From the NCBI GenBank assembly GCA_958413985.1, contig CATYVZ010000002.1:1-64000 (forward strand): a stretch of DNA of 64,000 bases. Direction: 5' to 3'. This DNA comes from an uncultured Bacilli bacterium. GTDB lineage: Bacteria; Bacillota_I; Bacilli_A; RF39; UBA660. The notes under the pieces were generated by a model. That model worked only from the letters and a program-made list of their open reading frames with translations, made no database searches and was not told the origin of the DNA. The translations under genes were made by a program, and so were the position numbers. Positions 51,962 to 61,423 of the stretch are shown piece after piece (the stretch's first letter is position 1; each line of letters starts with the position of its first letter).

Positions 51962-52684
51962 ATGTGGAAAGTAATAAAATGGCCAGTAATTTATTTTGTC
52001 ATTCAATTTTTATTAATAATGGGAATTGCTTATTTTTATATTCAAGGAGGAAATCCTATCGCACAATTCAACGATTTTCTATTAGATAAGCAGTTGTTAA
52101 TAGTAGTTATTTTAGGGTTAATATTTATTCCTCTTTTATCTATCGATTATAAAAAAAATCACTGTGAACATAAAAACAACAAAATGAATATCTTTCTTTT
52201 ATTGCTTATTGCTATTTTATTAAGCTTAGTCTATAATGTCTTCGCTTATTATATCAATAGTTATACTTTTAAAACATCTTTATTTGACAATAATGGTAAT
52301 ATATTATATGTTTTAATATCTACCGGATTGATTGGTCCGGTTATCGAAGAATTGATGTTTCGAGGAATTATTTATAACGAATTAAAAACTAAAGTGACAA
52401 CTATGTCAGCTATTTTAATTACGACTTTATTTTTTGCTTTGACACATTTTAATATCTTTCAAATTATTTATGCTTTAGTCTTTGGCTTTATTTTAATTTT
52501 TGTCTATGAAAAATACCAAACTATCAAGGCGCCGATAATAGTTCATATGGCTAGCAATATTACGACAACTTTATTTGTAACATTGTTAGTTAAAAACAAT
52601 TTTATTCTCAATTATAGTGTGTTTTTAATTGGGTTAATCGGCTTATTTATTATTAAGAAATATACAAATTTTTTTAAGATATGA
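51962..52684 (+). CDS. CPBP family intramembrane metalloprotease
   Basis: 240 residues, about eight membrane helices. The three catalytic motifs are present: GPVIEELMFRGIIYNE (EExxxR), FALTHFNIF and IVHMASNI. Members include CAAX-type proteases and bacteriocin self-immunity proteins; no target is evident. ATG after AGGTGAAATGC, with TATAAT 17 bases earlier. Separate from the next operon, which has its own promoter. Confidence 0.9.
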   Translation: MWKVIKWPVIYFVIQFLLIMGIAYFYIQGGNPIAQFNDFLLDKQLLIVVILGLIFIPLLSIDYKKNHCEHKNNKMNIFLLLLIAILLSLVYNVFAYYINSYTFKTSLFDNNGNILYVLISTGLIGPVIEELMFRGIIYNELKTKVTTMSAILITTLFFALTHFNIFQIIYALVFGFILIFVYEKYQTIKAPIIVHMASNITTTLFVTLLVKNNFILNYSVFLIGLIGLFIIKKYTNFFKI

Positions 52685-52706
52685 TATAATGTAAGTGGTG
52701 AATGGT

Positions 52707-53204
52707 ATGAAAAATTTATACATTGATTTTGATGGTGTGATAATGGATACCATCGGTGTTACTTACGATATGTTAGACAGATTAGAAGTCGATCGAAAAG
52801 ATCCGGATAAAATGAAAGAATTTTATGCTAATTTAAATTGGAAACAATTATTGACATTAACGCCAATTATTAACGATAGTTATAATTGTTTAAAAAAAAT
52901 ATTTGCTTGTAAGAAATTTAATGTAGCAATATTGACGCATGTTAATTCATTAGATGAAGCTGTTGCGAAAATAAACCACATTAGAAAATATTTCAAAGAT
53001 ATTACGATTATTCCTGTACCAAGAGAGATATCTAAAACTAAAATTTGTTTAAGTAAAGAGGCAATATTAATCGATGATTATTCAGGTAATTTAAAGGAAT
53101 GGGAAAGTGAGGGCGGAATTGGTGTTCAATTTTCTCGTGATTTAAATAAAGACAAAGGATTTCCTGTCATCGATAAACTAGATAAGATAATCGATATGTT
53201 TTAG
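52707..53204 (+). CDS. Small HAD-like 5'-nucleotidase-type protein
   Basis: 165 residues. LYIDFDGVIMDT is HAD motif I with both aspartates, TH in AILTHVNS matches motif II, and ILIDDYSGNLKEW is motif IV. The size and order fit the NT5C/YorS-like deoxynucleotidase group. The start is the ATG at 52707 after GTGGTGA. First of a four-gene run (HAD, transglutaminase-like, HD, MurF). Confidence 0.82.
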   Translation: MKNLYIDFDGVIMDTIGVTYDMLDRLEVDRKDPDKMKEFYANLNWKQLLTLTPIINDSYNCLKKIFACKKFNVAILTHVNSLDEAVAKINHIRKYFKDITIIPVPREISKTKICLSKEAILIDDYSGNLKEWESEGGIGVQFSRDLNKDKGFPVIDKLDKIIDMF

Positions 53205-53215
53205 GAGGTGAAGTG

Positions 53216-54403
53216 ATGTTATTTAATAATTCTTTATCTGTGATTATTCTAGAAAAATTGATCAAATTAGGTAAGAGGGCTAATATGTTTAATTTTGATG
53301 GAACATTTAAAGAGGATGAACTAGACGCTATAAATGAATTAGTTATCAGTAATTGTGATGGCTTAGAAGGTCTTTCTAATTTGAAAAACTTAAAAAATTT
53401 AACGATCGTTAGTTCAAATTTAGATTCTTTTTCAAAACCGATAGTATTAAATGATATCACTGATTTTAGTGAGATCAATAAGTTAGTAAACTTAGAATCA
53501 CTAAAAATAATTTATGATCAAAATATCGAGATTTTAGATATTCGCAATTTAGAGAATTTAGCGGTTTTAAAATTATTTTGTAATTCTAACTTGGTTAAAA
53601 TAAGAGGCTTAAGCGATAAAAAGAAATTAAACCAAGTCGTAATTTGTGAGTGCCCGGTTAGCGATATAGGTGATGTTATAAAATATATTGAAAATACGGT
53701 CGACACCTCTATTAACATTATGGATATTAAAATGTACGCTAAAATGTTTCCTCTTAAAATTAGTGAATTGTTAAAAGCTAAATACAATACCAATAATTCT
53801 AATATTAAATTTGGTGAACACATTTATTTTCATGATGAGATTTATGTCATCGATGTTTATCAAATGTCTGAAATGTATAAGAAAATTTTAAGTTTATTGA
53901 AAAAATTAAATATCGAAGAATTATCAAAAGAAGATCAAGCTTTTGCTATATATAAATTTGTTATTTCGTATTTGTCATACGATTATGACGGCTTAGATTA
54001 TCGTAATCGTAATTACGAAAAAGTCCTTAGCCTTAGTGAAAACGATCGGCAATATATTTTAAAAAGGATGGCTTTGATGAATTCTTCATTTGGTGCTTTG
54101 ACAACTAGAAAAGCTGTTTGTGATGGATATGTTAATCTTTTAAAATTGATATTTAACATCTATGGAATTAAAAGTGAAACTGTTATTTGTAAAAAAGGTG
54201 AATTGCCTCATTCGGCAATTAAATACTATGTAAACAGCAAGTGGTATTATGCTGATCCAGAACGTGATTACGATCAAAATATGATCAGGTATTTTGGATT
54301 GACAAAAGAGGAATTATCTAAAATATATGTTCTTTCTTTTAAGGAAAACATTTTAGATAAAGAAGTAAACGAGGCAAAAATATATGAAAAAAATATTATG
54401 TAA
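53216..54403 (+). CDS. LRR-like plus transglutaminase-like protein
   Basis: 395 residues. Residues ~25-160 have leucine-rich-repeat-like units (LEGLSNLKNLKNLTIVSSN, LVNLESLKIIYDQNIEILDI, LENLAVLKLFC). The C-terminal part is a transglutaminase-like domain with Cys302 (KAVCDGYVNLLKLI), His332 (LPHSAIKYYV) and Asp347 (YYADPERDYD). No signal peptide or membrane helix is seen, so it appears cytoplasmic, unlike many bacterial transglutaminase-like proteins. Bacterial members may be proteases or peptide cyclases. AGGAGGTG ahead of the ATG at 53216. Overlaps the HD gene by 20 bases. Confidence 0.75.
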   Translation: MLFNNSLSVIILEKLIKLGKRANMFNFDGTFKEDELDAINELVISNCDGLEGLSNLKNLKNLTIVSSNLDSFSKPIVLNDITDFSEINKLVNLESLKIIYDQNIEILDIRNLENLAVLKLFCNSNLVKIRGLSDKKKLNQVVICECPVSDIGDVIKYIENTVDTSINIMDIKMYAKMFPLKISELLKAKYNTNNSNIKFGEHIYFHDEIYVIDVYQMSEMYKKILSLLKKLNIEELSKEDQAFAIYKFVISYLSYDYDGLDYRNRNYEKVLSLSENDRQYILKRMALMNSSFGALTTRKAVCDGYVNLLKLIFNIYGIKSETVICKKGELPHSAIKYYVNSKWYYADPERDYDQNMIRYFGLTKEELSKIYVLSFKENILDKEVNEAKIYEKNIM

Positions 54404-55820
54404 TTTAATTGATCAAGGATTAACTGATAGTTATTTAGATAATAGTCAAAGAGAAGAATTAAAAGAATTAATAAAAAATATCAAAGAAAAATATCTTTAT
54501 AAATCATTAATTCATGGTCTGCATCATTCAGAAAAGGTTTTAATGTTTGCATATATTATCAGTACTGATTTTGAAATGTCAGATGTTGATCGCCAAATAC
54601 TATATGATGCATCACTTTACCATGATATAGGTCGCATTAGCGATGTTGAGGAATCTTTTCATGGACTTAATTCAGCTCGTAAAATTGATGAAGTGGTCGA
54701 TAATCCGATCTATGATGATCAACAGAATTTAAATATATTAAAAGCTATTTGTGATGGTCATGCAACGGATGATAAATTTATCGAAAGAACAGCTATAAAC
54801 TATGATATTTCTGATGATAATTTACCGCGCTACCATTTATTATATAAGATTTTAAAGGATGCCGATGCTTTGGATCGAACTAGATTTAGGAAAACAAGTT
54901 TAGCTGTTTTAAACGAAAAATATTTACGGTTTGATTTTTCTAAACATCTTGTCGAATTTGCCAATAGAGTAAACGAACTTTATCGAAATAAAATAAGTGA
55001 AATTAATTACGAAAAATTCAAAGATTTCAACGATAGTTCTTCTTCTATCGTTTGCTTTCATGGAATCGGCTTTAACTTTTTTAATTTAGAAAGTATTTTA
55101 AAACATGGTTTACTTTCTAATTATGCTAAATTACAAAAAGGTATTTTTAACAAGCGCAATTTTTATGGTAACAATAGTGAGTTATGGATTAGTGTTACTA
55201 ATAAAAAAGGCAAAGCTACACAGGCTTTTATCGATAATTGTATTTCTTTAGAATTGGTTGTCCCCAAGTTGTCTTTGGGTGACAAGAATAAATCGCGAGC
55301 TTTTGATTTTGGTTTACCTTATAACAGTGGTGAATATGACGATGAAGCTTTTGCATTTTATGAAGTTCCGGTTTTTAATATTAAAAAAATAAATATAAAT
55401 CCAGAAATTTTAAATACTAGTATTAGTAGTTTAAAATATATTAATGGCTCTTTAAATATCGATGTTATAACTGATTTAGTAAACGAATATTTAAACAAAA
55501 TAAGATTGTTAGGTTTTTTTCCTAATATTAAGAATATAACTGAAATACTTAGTTGTTATCGAAATGAAGTTTTGAATTATGAAAGATTAAACAATTTTGA
55601 TCAAAAAGTTCATCAAAACCAATTATTTGCTACTTGTGAAGCTTATTTAGAAAAAATAAATGAGGAAATTCAAATATGGATGCAACAATTATATCAACGA
55701 AAGTTTAATAAGGAAGTTGTCACAGTTGGCGATGTTATAACAGATATTTTAAATGAACTAAACTTTAATTATGAATTAGTAGATGGCAGTTTTGTTTTAA
55801 ATCAAGGGCGACAGATTTAG
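54384..55820 (+). CDS. HD-domain phosphohydrolase fused to a possible ADP-ribosyltransferase-like domain
   Basis: 478 residues. The N-terminal HD domain (about 40-200) has GLHHSEKV, LYHDIGR and later DADALDRTRF, giving the metal-binding His/Asp set. From about residue 220 a second domain opens with IVCFHGIGFNFFNLESILKH and GLLS, then NNSELWISVTN; the H-G, S-I-L-x-x-G-L and I-S-V-T spacing recalls PARP/KptA-like folds, but this is a weak resemblance. A helical C-terminal ~110 residues follows. The overlap with the transglutaminase-like gene and the 10-bp gap to murF suggest coordinated expression. Substrate unknown. Confidence 0.7.
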   Translation: MKKILCNLIDQGLTDSYLDNSQREELKELIKNIKEKYLYKSLIHGLHHSEKVLMFAYIISTDFEMSDVDRQILYDASLYHDIGRISDVEESFHGLNSARKIDEVVDNPIYDDQQNLNILKAICDGHATDDKFIERTAINYDISDDNLPRYHLLYKILKDADALDRTRFRKTSLAVLNEKYLRFDFSKHLVEFANRVNELYRNKISEINYEKFKDFNDSSSSIVCFHGIGFNFFNLESILKHGLLSNYAKLQKGIFNKRNFYGNNSELWISVTNKKGKATQAFIDNCISLELVVPKLSLGDKNKSRAFDFGLPYNSGEYDDEAFAFYEVPVFNIKKININPEILNTSISSLKYINGSLNIDVITDLVNEYLNKIRLLGFFPNIKNITEILSCYRNEVLNYERLNNFDQKVHQNQLFATCEAYLEKINEEIQIWMQQLYQRKFNKEVVTVGDVITDILNELNFNYELVDGSFVLNQGRQI

Positions 55821-55830
55821 GAGGGGAAAC

Positions 55831-57420
55831 ATGATTTTATTTATTATTGCTTTATTATGTATGCTTATTTATACTGTTTTCGATTTAAAGAAAGCTTTTC
55901 ATATGTTACAACAGAATTGGTATAACGATGGTAATCGTTATTTAAAATGGATCAACAATAACAGTAAATTTGTTTTTGTTTGGTTTGATTATCTTTATTT
56001 ATTTATTGCTATTTTAGGTTATTTTATCGCTAATCAAATATTAAGTGTTATCGTGATTGTTTATTATTTGTTACTAACTTATCTATTGCTTAGAAGATAT
56101 AAACATGAGCAAGTGAAAAAACCTTTAGCTTTTACTAGTCGAATAAAAAGAATGTGTATTACAATATTTATTCTATATTTAATTCCTATTTTAACTATTT
56201 GCTTAACTTTTAATCAGCAGTTTATTTACATTTATTATTTTATTATTGGCAGTTTGATTTATTTTAATTATTATATTGTTTATCTAGCTAATATCATTAA
56301 TAAACCAGTTGAAAAATTAGTTTATTTATACTATAAAAGTAAAGCTAATAAAAAACTTAAAACTTTGAATCACATGAAAGTTATTGCTGTAACTGGTAGT
56401 TATGGTAAAACTAGTACTAAAAATATTGTCAGTGATATTTTAAATGTTAAATATATTGCTTTTCCAACTCCTCAAAATTTTAATACTAATTATGGTCTTA
56501 TTAGAACGATCAACGAGTATATCGATAAATATAACGATTATTTTGTTGCTGAATTAGGAGCTTTTAGAAGGGGAGATATTAAAAGTCGAGCTAGTATAGT
56601 AAAGCCTAAATATGGTATTTTAACTAAGATCGGAACAGCGCATTTAGATACTTTTGGTTCACTTGAAAATACTACAAAAGCTAAGTTTGAATTAATTGAA
56701 TCGTTGCCAGAAAACGGGGTTGCTTTTTTGAATATCGACGATGAATTACAGGTAAATTATCATTTAAAAAATAAGGTTAAAGTTGTTTGGTATGGCTTAA
56801 ATTCTAATGCTGATGTATATGCTAGTGATATTAAGTATTCTAGCAATGGTATGAATTTTAAAGTTCATTTTAAAAATGATAAAGAAACTTATGATTTTAA
56901 AACTAAACTATTAGGTGAAGCTAATGTTTATAATATTTTAGCTGGTATTGCAGTAGGTAAGGAGTTGGGCTTATCTATTATTGAATTACAAAGGGGAGTT
57001 TTACAAATCAAACCGATCGAACACCGTTTACAGATTAAAAAGTATGGTCGTATTACTTATATTGACGATGCTTATAATTCTAATCCGGTTGGTTCTAAAA
57101 TGGCTTTAGATGTTTTAAAGTTGATGCCTGGAAAGAAAATTATCATTACTCCTGGTATGATCGAAATGGGTGATAAACAATATGAAGTTAATTATAACTT
57201 TGGCCAGTTTATTGCTAGTAGTGTAGATTTAGCTATTTTAGTTGGTATAGAACAGACTAAGCCGATTCAAAAAGGATTATTAGATGCTAATTTTAATAAA
57301 GATAATTTAATTGTTTTAAATGATGTTAAGGAGGCAATTAGTATTGCTCAAAACTACTTTTTAAATGATGAAACTTATATTTTATTAGAAAATGATTTGC
57401 CGGATATTTTTAACGAATAA
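55831..57420 (+). CDS. murF: MurF-type ligase with an N-terminal membrane domain
   Basis: 529 residues. About 170 N-terminal residues form four or five membrane helices (ILFIIALLCMLIYTVF, YLYLFIAILGYFIANQIL, TIFILYLIPILTICL). The Mur ligase follows: P loop VTGSYGKTSTKN (about 187-198), TPQNFNTNYGLIRTINEY, KIGTAHLDTFGS, HRLQIK and YIDDAYNSNPVGSKMALDVL. MurF adds D-Ala-D-Ala to the UDP-MurNAc tripeptide; E. coli MurF is soluble and ~450 residues. The fusion would keep the last cytoplasmic step at the membrane, close to MraY. It ends the operon. Confidence 0.88.
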   Translation: MILFIIALLCMLIYTVFDLKKAFHMLQQNWYNDGNRYLKWINNNSKFVFVWFDYLYLFIAILGYFIANQILSVIVIVYYLLLTYLLLRRYKHEQVKKPLAFTSRIKRMCITIFILYLIPILTICLTFNQQFIYIYYFIIGSLIYFNYYIVYLANIINKPVEKLVYLYYKSKANKKLKTLNHMKVIAVTGSYGKTSTKNIVSDILNVKYIAFPTPQNFNTNYGLIRTINEYIDKYNDYFVAELGAFRRGDIKSRASIVKPKYGILTKIGTAHLDTFGSLENTTKAKFELIESLPENGVAFLNIDDELQVNYHLKNKVKVVWYGLNSNADVYASDIKYSSNGMNFKVHFKNDKETYDFKTKLLGEANVYNILAGIAVGKELGLSIIELQRGVLQIKPIEHRLQIKKYGRITYIDDAYNSNPVGSKMALDVLKLMPGKKIIITPGMIEMGDKQYEVNYNFGQFIASSVDLAILVGIEQTKPIQKGLLDANFNKDNLIVLNDVKEAISIAQNYFLNDETYILLENDLPDIFNE

Positions 57421-57469
57421 GAATTGGTTTAATATTAAATAGTTTTACTTTGATAAATATTTATAAAAA

Positions 57470-57502
57470 AATAGTTTATTATTTAAAATAACTGTTTTTT
57501 TT
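57470..57502 (+). terminator. Terminator after murF
   Basis: AATAGTT / AACTGTT stem (one G-T) with an AT-rich loop and a run of T. Confidence 0.5.
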
Positions 57503-57570
57503 AATTGTTTTAAATTTACTTTTAATAAAATATAAGATATAATTAATGTATATGATAAAGGTGGTTAGAT

Positions 57571-60500
57571 ATGAAGAAATGTAATAGTGTCATATTTTTA
57601 TTGATATTTTTAATTGGTTTTGTCGGATTGTTAACTATGCTAAATGTTAGAGCAGAAGATACTAATATAAGTGGCATTGGAGGAGAATATGGAGGGGGAT
57701 CTAATAAAAACCCCAGTGGTAGTGGTGACATTGAAAGTGGAAGTGCCGACAACAGTTGGCCCATGATTACTGATATAACTAACGATACTGAAAAAAAATA
57801 TACCATTGATGGCTTACGCGTATCGTTCATAAGATCTGATGGAACAAATTTAGGTAGTAAAGATTATATTAGGGATAACACTTATTATACATATGGTAAA
57901 GATGGATTAGATAAAAATAATTTTGGAATATATAATAGATTAACATTTGGTTCTGCTATGAGAAACAGAAACGCTACATTATATGTCGTTTCTAATAAGC
58001 TCAGTAAAGTTTCTTATTCTAAAGATGGAGAAAATATTGAATGGAAAGGCATTTATAGCAATAGTGCGTTGTATAATTATATTTCACCATTGTCAAATTT
58101 CATCAATATATTTTCAGAATTTGGTACCGCTGCACAAAATATAGATACTAAAGTAAAAGAATATAATTATTCTAATATGTTTGACTTTTTCATTGGAGAA
58201 GATTTAAATGATAAAAAAAATCAAGAAAGAATTTATAATGCTTTTAACAATTTATTTAAACAAGTGACTGGTACAAATAAAGATATTGATGACGATGAAT
58301 ATAAAACTGATGGGGATTTATTTGACTTATTTTTAGTATTTGAACCAGTTACACTTATAGAAATATACGATGGAAAAACATCTGGTCTTTATCTTGGAAC
58401 AGCTTATGAATTGGCAGCTCAATCTTATAATGTAAAGGGAAGTTATAGTGGTGTTAATGCTCTTCTTAATTATACTTTACCATGTGCCTCATATTTAAAT
58501 GGACAAACTCTTGTTAATAGCATACCATCATCTTCATCGTTGAAGTCTAAGTTTAATACACAAACATATTTTAATGGTAATATTAACATTTCCGTTTCTG
58601 GCACTAATTCCCAAACTTGTTATGGTAACAGTCCTGACGGTCTTGGTGACAAAGTTAGAGATTCATCATCTGATGTTGGGATGGGTATTATCTGGTTGAG
58701 TAGTTATATTAAGACAGTTAATGATTGTGACATTATTAAAAGTAAGATAGGTTGGAATTTATCTGATAATTACTTAAATAATTTATATACTAATGGTGGA
58801 GTAGAGGCAATATATGAAAAAGTATATAATGAATATGGTAATAATTCTAAAAAACCTATTAATTCTAATTATAAAGCAGGTTACATATCTTACATAGATG
58901 ATAATAATAAAACTCAACAAGTAAGTATTTATTGGTTTGTCCAGCAATGTACGTGTTATGGGATATACGATTCTTTTGATAATTATTATTCAACAACTTA
59001 TACAAAAGCCAATAGCCAGGAGATTACCACCATAGGTAATATTTTTGGAGATCAAAATTGGTATGTAGCACCAAAATTATCTGAAATGTATTTTGGTAAC
59101 TTTAAAGATGGTATTCCTAGTAACAATTATAATGAATCAGTAACTTCCACGATTAATGCTTTGAATTTAGATGCAGAAATTTTTGAAGAATGGGATATAG
59201 ATAAATTTGAAGAATTAAATTGTGGTGTTAAGGAAAAAAATTGGTGTGCCCATTATGAGCAATGGCATGATGAAACTATTAGCAAATATAGTAATCTAAG
59301 TGGATATCCAACCATTAACCAAATTAAGAATGCCTCAGATGAAGTTATATTAAGTAAATATAAAGATCAATTTCAAACAATGTTAGATGCATATAATCTT
59401 AGATATTCCCAGATTAATGGTTTTTCATGGACAATAAATGAAACAGGAAGCAAAAAGAATTCTTACATAGATGAATGTATTAAACCGACCACTGATGATG
59501 TATCTTGTGATATGATTGATACATTTTATGGTGATAAGATAAATTCTAGTTTAAACTGTGAAACAGTTCGTAACTTTGATTTTTCGGCATTCAACAAAAG
59601 TCATGGTACTAATATAACAGGTAATTGGTATGCAAATAATTGTGGCTGTGTGGAAGTTGCACCTAAGGACTGTACACCATCAAATAATATAGGAACATGT
59701 CTAGATGATGGAACGATTTCATATCGAGATTCAAGCGAAGGATTAATAGATGATGAATACTGGAATAGTTGTGTGTTCAATGACGATGGTGAATATGATA
59801 TAAATGTTCATAAAGTATCAGATAAAAACTCAAGTTTAACATATTATGACAGTAACTTAAGTAATGAATATTGTGAAATATATTGTATTGAAGATGTAAC
59901 AGCAACATTACCAAGTCGAAATATTACAGTAGAAGCAGGAAGATGGTTTACAATAGGAAATGGTTACGTTAATGGTAGTAGAACATGTAGAACAAAATCG
60001 ATTGATTGGGAGCAATTTGAAGCAGATTTAAAAGAGGCCAATAACAGTGGGAATGTAACAGCGGCAAAAAATATCGTAAACAAGATGAAAAGTTGTTACT
60101 TTAACATAGATGAAAGCTTAATAGAAAATAATTATGAATATAATGATCTAAATGGTGATGGTAGAGTAACAGCTAGTGATTATCTATTGCTTGGACGTTT
60201 TGTTCTAGGCTTAGCTACACCAACAGAAGAACAAAAACAATTAGGTGACGTAAATAAAGACGGAGAACTTAATGAAGAAGATTATGAACTATTTAAAAAA
60301 TATATATTAAATATAGACAATACAGTAGAATATCAGTCAACATTTGAAGAAGATGATTTATATAAAGTTGATCCAAAAGCAACGATTATATATAGCGATA
60401 ATACATATACATACCAAGGGGAGTTAAAAGCAAATACGACATATGGTGAAATAACAAATGAGCTAATAGGATGTGTAAAGAAAACAGTAAAAGTAGGGAC

Positions 60501-61365
60501 AGAAGAAGTTGAGTTATACGATTGTAGTAATGGATATGCTACTGCAACTAGAACAGCAAAGACCACATTTAGTTTAAACGAAGGAGTTTACCAATATGTA
60601 TTAAAAAAGAACAACTTATCTGTTCATGCCTATGAAATAAGTAATTATACTGATCTTGACTTTACGAACAATTATATCAATATAGGATTTTCTAATTTTC
60701 CAGTATCATATTCGACAAAAGCCGGAATATATGGAACAATGCATAACCAAGGCCAATTTGATATAAACTATTCAAACTTAGGTCATGTAAATGGAACAAG
60801 AAGCAGTGTTGATACAATTTTATCAACAGTGAATAATGCGACATATGGAAAATGGGAATGTGAATATAGTGTCTATGATGGTTTAATACCAGATCCAGAT
60901 GAAAATAAAGATAAAGGAGGAATAAACGTTATATATCGTCCAATCGATTTAATCACCCCATTTCCAGATATCGATGCTAGCAATCGAGAAACAGGATCAA
61001 ATTGGTGTGGAAGTAATGGAGATTGTAGTTATGATAATGATGTAGTTATAAAATATATCAACAATAATCGAGGAGTAGATGATTATGAATTATACCAACA
61101 AGAACCAATGTATACATTCATATTAACGCCATCAGTTATAACAGAGATAAGAAGATATAACAAAGAGAATAGTTATGCCTCATATACAGGGACATTAAAT
61201 GGGAAAAGTTATGATTATAAATGTCAAAATGGTCGAACATGTATCAGTGATTATTTAACATATCTTATCGATATTACAGGAGCGAAGAATCAATCTGGGA
61301 CATGTGTTGCTGATCAATTTAGAAGTTATAATGATTCGACTAGTTTTGAAAATTGTCGTTATTAA
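57571..61365 (+). CDS. Very large secreted cysteine-rich protein with a dockerin pair
   Basis: 1264 residues. Signal peptide of ~28 residues (VIFLLIFLIGFVGLLTML, then VRAED). No LPxTG or C-terminal membrane anchor is seen, and the chain ends FENCRY. Residues about 857-917 hold two dockerin-type calcium repeats: DLNGDGRVTASDYLLLGRFV and, from residue 893, DVNKDGELNEEDYELFKKYI. Dockerins bind cohesins or act as stabilising modules. Here it is internal, not terminal. The rest is rich in Asn, Tyr, Ser and paired Cys (CCxC-like CTCYG, NNCGCVE) without a catalytic domain I know. It has its own promoter region and a shared terminator at 61385. Confidence 0.8.
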   Translation: MKKCNSVIFLLIFLIGFVGLLTMLNVRAEDTNISGIGGEYGGGSNKNPSGSGDIESGSADNSWPMITDITNDTEKKYTIDGLRVSFIRSDGTNLGSKDYIRDNTYYTYGKDGLDKNNFGIYNRLTFGSAMRNRNATLYVVSNKLSKVSYSKDGENIEWKGIYSNSALYNYISPLSNFINIFSEFGTAAQNIDTKVKEYNYSNMFDFFIGEDLNDKKNQERIYNAFNNLFKQVTGTNKDIDDDEYKTDGDLFDLFLVFEPVTLIEIYDGKTSGLYLGTAYELAAQSYNVKGSYSGVNALLNYTLPCASYLNGQTLVNSIPSSSSLKSKFNTQTYFNGNINISVSGTNSQTCYGNSPDGLGDKVRDSSSDVGMGIIWLSSYIKTVNDCDIIKSKIGWNLSDNYLNNLYTNGGVEAIYEKVYNEYGNNSKKPINSNYKAGYISYIDDNNKTQQVSIYWFVQQCTCYGIYDSFDNYYSTTYTKANSQEITTIGNIFGDQNWYVAPKLSEMYFGNFKDGIPSNNYNESVTSTINALNLDAEIFEEWDIDKFEELNCGVKEKNWCAHYEQWHDETISKYSNLSGYPTINQIKNASDEVILSKYKDQFQTMLDAYNLRYSQINGFSWTINETGSKKNSYIDECIKPTTDDVSCDMIDTFYGDKINSSLNCETVRNFDFSAFNKSHGTNITGNWYANNCGCVEVAPKDCTPSNNIGTCLDDGTISYRDSSEGLIDDEYWNSCVFNDDGEYDINVHKVSDKNSSLTYYDSNLSNEYCEIYCIEDVTATLPSRNITVEAGRWFTIGNGYVNGSRTCRTKSIDWEQFEADLKEANNSGNVTAAKNIVNKMKSCYFNIDESLIENNYEYNDLNGDGRVTASDYLLLGRFVLGLATPTEEQKQLGDVNKDGELNEEDYELFKKYILNIDNTVEYQSTFEEDDLYKVDPKATIIYSDNTYTYQGELKANTTYGEITNELIGCVKKTVKVGTEEVELYDCSNGYATATRTAKTTFSLNEGVYQYVLKKNNLSVHAYEISNYTDLDFTNNYINIGFSNFPVSYSTKAGIYGTMHNQGQFDINYSNLGHVNGTRSSVDTILSTVNNATYGKWECEYSVYDGLIPDPDENKDKGGINVIYRPIDLITPFPDIDASNRETGSNWCGSNGDCSYDNDVVIKYINNNRGVDDYELYQQEPMYTFILTPSVITEIRRYNKENSYASYTGTLNGKSYDYKCQNGRTCISDYLTYLIDITGAKNQSGTCVADQFRSYNDSTSFENCRY
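60142..60321 (+). other. Dockerin-type module inside the large secreted protein
   Basis: Encodes NDLNGDGRVTASDYLLLGRF and DVNKDGELNEEDYELFKKYI, two EF-hand-like loops with D-x-N-x-D-G and the following hydrophobic helix, 34 residues apart, as in type I dockerins. Confidence 0.85.
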
Positions 61366-61384
61366 ATCATTTTATTGCAAGAAA

Positions 61385-61409
61385 AAGCCACACCAATAAG
61401 GTGTGGTTT
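61385..61409. terminator. Terminator between convergent genes
   Basis: CCACACC / GGTGTGG stem with A-rich and T-rich flanks, the same stem family as at 5327 and 7146. Confidence 0.75.
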
Positions 61410-61423
61410 AATTTAGGAAAATT

